Under the pieces are notes generated by a model that saw nothing but the letters and a program-made list of their open reading frames with translations, ran no database searches and had not been told where the DNA came from. A stretch of 23,620 nt of DNA. It comes from Pleurotus ostreatus/Saccharomyces cerevisiae fusant. Its lineage: Eukaryota > Opisthokonta. The stretch's first letter is position 1; the number at the start of each line of letters is the position of its first letter. The translations under genes were made by a program, and so were the position numbers. Location: assembly GCA_024196135.1 (NCBI GenBank), contig JAMQCK010000423.1, positions 1-23,620 on the forward strand, written 5' to 3'. Positions 21,395 to 23,620 of the stretch are shown in pieces.

Positions 21395-23620
21395 CTATGG
21401 ACTATCATTCGACAAGTCGATCACAGTACCAGGGTCGTTCGATGCCTTGCGCTTCCGCGTAGTAGGCTGAGCAGATGAAGACGACTGCTGGCTCGTCGCC
21501 TCCACAGGCGCAGTAGAGCTTGTCGTGGCAGTTCGCGCAGCCAAAGCGAGGGTCAGGGTTGCAGCTTGCTCTTGGAGTGTTGGCAGACCCTGCAACGCCC
21601 CCATGATGACCTGATAGTTCGCGCCAAATACTTGTCGCAGCTCCCCTTCATCTCTCGAGATGGATCCAAGCATCGCTTGGCCTTGGGCATGCTTCGCTTG
21701 CCACTCAACCGGCTCGTAGATCGCTTCGGTCTTCGTGATCTACATATAGCATATCAGCTACACCGTCCCACATACACGTTACCAGGTGCTCACCTTCAAG
21801 CCTTGCGGAGAACTGGATATCAGTTCCCATTGCGCTGCGCCAGTCGCATAGCTCGCGAGCTCGCTCTCAACATGCTTCCGCTTGGGAGCGCCTATCCGAA
21901 TGAGCTCCAAAGACCTGCCCGCGCCCGAAGTCAACCAATTAAAGGCCCTTACGCACTCGCTACACTTGCAGCTGTGCCCCTTCAGCCGCGCCAACAGGTC
22001 GCTCGGCGTGCCCGCAGGCTTCGGCCCCAACACATGTCTCGTCCAAAAGCCGACGACCGCGGTAAAGAACGTGCCAAACGGCTCTGCGTGCGTTGGTAAC
22101 TTCTGAGTATTGAGAAACTGGCGCAGCTGGGGGATGAACGGCACGAGGACGTTGGAAATGTAGGTACCGTCGACGAAGGTGCTGTCCAAAAGGCGGACGA
22201 GGACGCTGCCGTAGAGCTCGGGATGCTCGCATGAGGCGCAAAGCTTCAGCAAATCGATCGCTGTCGATCGATCCCCTTGGGATCCGTTGAACAGCGCTTT
22301 GGCGATGAGGAATTGCAGGATGTCGGCTAAGAGCCGGTCGACGCTGGCAGCGCCCTCCGACACAGGGAGCTGGTCGCGCTGCTGCTGGACCTCGCGCAGA
22401 AATGCATACATGGGAGCTTCACGGTAGGTCGCAGCCTTCACGGCAGGCCAAACGCTAATGAAACCTCGTCAGAACGATGCCGCGAAAACAAGCGTGAACA
22501 TACCTCTCGGCCAGTAGTTTCGCTCCACCATGGAATGTGCATGCCCTGACGAGCGCTTGGGCGTTCTTTTCCGATGGACTCGTCTGAGACATGCCGCTCA
22601 AGTACAGTTGCAAAGTGACGTCAAAGAGCCGCTGTAAACTACCAGGAAGGTGAGGTGTGCCGTTCGTTCGCGCCTTCACCTTTTCTCCCACCAGCGGGAG
22701 GAGCGGCAGGAGGACATTCTCGGCGCGGCTGTACGACTCCGCGGCGGGTAGGTCGGACACGTCTGTCAGCCGCGCAACGACGTCGTCAAGCAAAGACTCG
22801 TTGTCTGTGCTTAGGCAGAGATCGATGTACGTGCTCGCCACCGCCGGCCCCGGTCGCGGTGTTGGCTTTGAGTAGTACGAGCTCCAATAGACCGGTACCG
22901 GTACAAAGAAATCGACCTGTGAGATCGCTGTCGCCACGAGATCTTTGACTGTGTGCTCTAGGATGATCTTGTCGGCGTCGAGGGTGTCGGGCTTAACCTT
23001 CTCGGTGTGCAAAAGCGTGGCGAACTTGGTCAGAAAGGAGGTACTTGCGATCTCCTTGATCTGGGGAACGATCCTAGATGGTGTAAGACACGGCGAAGGT
23101 GAGGTCTAATATGAATACATACACATCTTGCAGGACGCGGAGGGCACCCTGTTTGCGTACAGCGTCTAAGAGTACCTGGGTATCGTCGTCTTGAGGCGCT
23201 TGAAGATGTTCGAGTGCCCATTTGCGCTGGCCTACGACCCAGGCGAGGACTTGAGCCTTAAATGTGCCCTCGAGCGTCGAGCATGACGCCTGCAGCTCAT
23301 CCAGGAGTTGTAAGCGGCGCGCATTGAGCTTCTCGGCGACCAGCATCTTCTCGACACTATCACGTATGGTCAGTAGCCATTTGATGGACAGAGGCAGCGA
23401 CCTACACCGGCCCCACGAAGTCCATGCCAAACACTTGGGCAGCCGCGAGGATATCCATGTGGCCCAGACCTTGTGCGCCATTCTCGGCAAAGGCCTCGGT
23501 AGCTCGAAGGAAGAAGGACCGGTCGGCCCAGCGACAGGCGGCGTGGCAGACAGCGTGCGTGATGTCGAGCCGTCTACTTGGCTCTGATTCCGACTGCGCG
23601 GCGTTGATGAGGAAGTCCGC
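21395..23620 (-). CDS. Tandem paralogue C (5' half outside window): helical region, C-x-C-x-x-C and C-terminal NLS/SIM
   Basis: Visible exons on the minus strand: 23620-23406 (partial), 23356-23123, 23073-22504, 22454-21794, 21739-21395. They correspond to exons 8-12 of A and B with matching intron phases. Exon 9 is again exactly 234 nt and exon 10 is 570 against 561 nt. The 674 visible residues include the segment DFLINAAQ, equivalent to DFLFN in A and B. They also include NVLVPFIPQLRQFL, CKCSEC (the C-x-C-x-x-C motif), RIGAPKRKHVESEL and a short Ala/Thr-rich linker. The tail ends RKRKA then GTVIDLS, the NLS plus SIM-like core. The linker is shorter than in B and unrelated in sequence. No stops or frameshifts interrupt the visible part, so the gene is probably functional. 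Whether its oxygenase-like half is also catalytically degenerate cannot be seen. Confidence 0.85.

Noticed and set aside
1..23620. tRNA/rRNA genes, transposon terminal repeats, CRISPR arrays, bacterial-type operons
   Set aside because: None recognised by eye on either strand; intron density and gene families indicate a fungal nuclear locus.

Overview
The window reads as nuclear DNA of a basidiomycete fungus (inference). The genes are split by many introns of about 46-60 nt with GT(G/A)(A/C)G(T/C)-type donors, CTNAC/TGAC-like branch sites and C/TAG acceptors. The protein families are typical of Agaricomycetes: a Goodbye-NACHT-ankyrin STAND receptor, a lineage-type BTB protein, and a tandem family of long proteins with a 2OG-oxygenase-like N-terminus. 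I rebuilt all gene models by hand from reading-frame phase, splice signals and, in the right half, comparison between paralogues. No transcript evidence was available.

Layout. 1-993 (minus): start codon and most of the catalytic domain of a Ser/Thr protein kinase that runs off the left edge. 994-2129: non-coding, with a (TA) microsatellite. 2130-6679 (minus): a 10-exon, 1360-residue NLR-like protein with a Pro-rich head, a Goodbye-like helical domain, a NACHT NTPase and about 11-12 ankyrin repeats. 6680-7898: non-coding. 7899-8977 (minus) and 9169-11115 (plus): a head-to-head pair, a BTB/POZ protein and a PlsC-type glycerolipid acyltransferase, sharing a 191-bp promoter region that contains a perfect palindrome.

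11273-23620 (minus) is the most unusual part. Three tandem, same-strand paralogues (called A, B and C here) have superimposable intron positions and several identical exon lengths. Each starts, as far as visible, with a double-stranded beta-helix 2OG-Fe(II) oxygenase-like region. This is followed by a long helical region, a small C-x-C-x-x-C motif, and a variable tail ending in a basic RKRK patch plus a VIDL(T/S) core that looks like a SUMO-interacting motif. In A and B the expected iron-binding H-x-D and distal His positions are occupied by other residues, so they look like pseudo-enzymes turned into nuclear, SUMO-reading scaffolds (inference). Copy A carries a perfect 77-bp tandem duplication that shifts its frame. 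Copy C is cut by the right edge.

No operon logic applies. The neighbours are individually transcribed, and the shared theme is accessory, fast-evolving families (NLR, BTB, tandem paralogues). No RNA genes, transposons or CRISPR arrays were recognised.
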